A model generated the notes under the pieces. It was not told the DNA's origin and did not search any database. It saw nothing but the letters and a program-made list of their open reading frames with translations. The translations under genes and the position numbers were made by a program. Shown piece after piece: positions 22,116 to 22,667 of a stretch of 22,667 nt of DNA. Each line of letters opens with the position of its first letter. Position 1 is the first letter of the stretch. Origin of the DNA: a virus; the IMG/VR virus record IMGVR_UViG_3300043436_000235, positions 1 through 22,667 of that record; one strand, given 5' to 3'.

Positions 22116-22144
22116 TTGATGGAGCAGAATTAACCTGCTATACT
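22116..22144 (+). promoter_or_regulatory. 47: Sigma70-like promoter of gp47 (TTGATG, 17 bp, extended TATACT)
   Basis: A -35 TTGATG (22116-22121), an ideal 17-bp spacer and an extended -10 TG-C-TATACT (22136-22144). The expected start, about 7 nt after the -10, is at or within a base or two of the gp47 ATG at 22151. That would make the mRNA leaderless. Confidence 0.6.
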
Positions 22145-22150
22145 TACACT

Positions 22151-22667
22151 ATGACAAATCTCTTTAAGAAAGCTGCGATATTCACGGACATACACTTTGG
22201 ACTAAAGTCCAATAGTCAGTCCCACAACGATGATTGTTTAAATTTTATTAAATGGGCCACTGCCAAAGCCAAGGAAGAGGGCTGCGAAACAGCTATGTTT
22301 CTAGGCGATTGGCACAATAATAGAGCATCAATAAATATTGTCACGCTGAACTATAGCCTAAGGGCGTTGGAGCATTTAAATGACAACTTTGACCGTGTTT
22401 TCTTTATTCCTGGTAATCATGACTTATATTATCGCGATAAACGGGATGTTCAGAGTGTTGAATGGGCAAAGCATCTTAGTAACATTACTATTGTTAACGA
22501 TTGGTTCACTGACGGAGATGTTACTTTTGCTCCTTGGTTAGTGGGTGACGATCATAAGCGCATTAAGAAGCTGTCGGGCAAATATATGTTTGGACACTTT
22601 GAGCTGCCCGGTTACTTAATGAACGCCATGGTCGCTATGCCCGAGCACGGTGAGCTGAGACGTGATG
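22151..22667 (+). CDS. 47: Recombination nuclease subunit gp47 (SbcD/Mre11-like), 5' part
   Basis: The first 172 residues of a metallophosphoesterase nuclease; the frame runs off the right edge. With gp46 (Rad50-like ATPase), gp47 processes double-strand ends for recombination-dependent phage replication. Metal-binding motifs appear in order: motif I FTDIHFG (Asp13, His15), motif II FLGDWHN (Asp53), motif III IPGNHDLYY (Asn89, His90, Asp91) and motif IV MFGHFELPG (His149). Spacing matches T4 gp47, including the D/G-IHxG start, the GNHDLYY segment and APW before the GH-E motif. No in-frame ATG, GTG or TTG exists upstream between the preceding stop and 22151, so the start is firm. No Shine-Dalgarno sequence precedes it; the only GGAG is about 26 nt away. 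Confidence 0.93.
   Translation, partial: MTNLFKKAAIFTDIHFGLKSNSQSHNDDCLNFIKWATAKAKEEGCETAMFLGDWHNNRASINIVTLNYSLRALEHLNDNFDRVFFIPGNHDLYYRDKRDVQSVEWAKHLSNITIVNDWFTDGDVTFAPWLVGDDHKRIKKLSGKYMFGHFELPGYLMNAMVAMPEHGELRRD

Noticed and set aside
1-22667. tRNA genes, CRISPR arrays, insertion sequences or integration signals
   Set aside because: No spaced direct-repeat arrays, tRNA-like cloverleaf segments, transposase or integrase motifs were seen. Coding density leaves only short gaps, all under 100 bp.

Overview
This window looks like part of the genome of a T4-like contractile-tailed phage (Caudoviricetes, myovirus morphology). The call rests on recognisable T4-type proteins: baseplate wedge gp53, gp25 and gp6, the hub spike gp5, the late sigma factor gp55 and the recombination nuclease gp47. 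It also rests on TATAAATA-type late promoter boxes. The AT-rich composition, and proteins more like those of marine or freshwater T4-like phages than of enterobacterial T4 itself, suggest an environmental phage of an aquatic bacterium. The host cannot be determined from this sequence.

The layout is two divergent blocks meeting at a 95-bp control region (20358-20452). Everything left of it is on the minus strand and is virion baseplate and tail. In order of transcription it holds a gp48/gp54-like tube-baseplate connector (332 aa), gp53 (100 aa), a probable gp27-like hub protein (741 aa), the gp5 OB-fold/beta-helix spike without a lysozyme domain (515 aa) and a separate small peptidoglycan-hydrolase-like protein (221 aa). 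These are followed by gp25 (125 aa), an enlarged gp6 (1016 aa) and a giant protein of at least 3693 aa that runs off the left edge. Genes are packed with overlaps or gaps under 50 bp. Late-type promoter boxes precede the connector, gp5, gp25 and gp6.

Right of the control region, on the plus strand, are gp55, an SGNH/GDSL-hydrolase-like protein and the 5' part of gp47. This is a regulatory and DNA-metabolism block with sigma70-like promoters. gp55 would activate the late boxes that drive the neighbouring baseplate block. No stretch longer than 100 bp lacks a gene. I saw no tRNA, insertion sequence, CRISPR array or integration site.

The most striking object is the giant minus-strand protein (1-11079). 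It follows gp6, where T4 has gp7, but is over three times the length of T4 gp7. It contains a seven-blade FG-GAP (integrin-alpha-like) beta-propeller, a very tryptophan-dense segment and tandem glycine-rich repeats. Other points of interest are the hydrolase split away from gp5 with an altered catalytic-motif region, possible leaderless transcripts for gp47 and gp25, and a 14-bp element shared by the upstream regions of gp55 and gp47.
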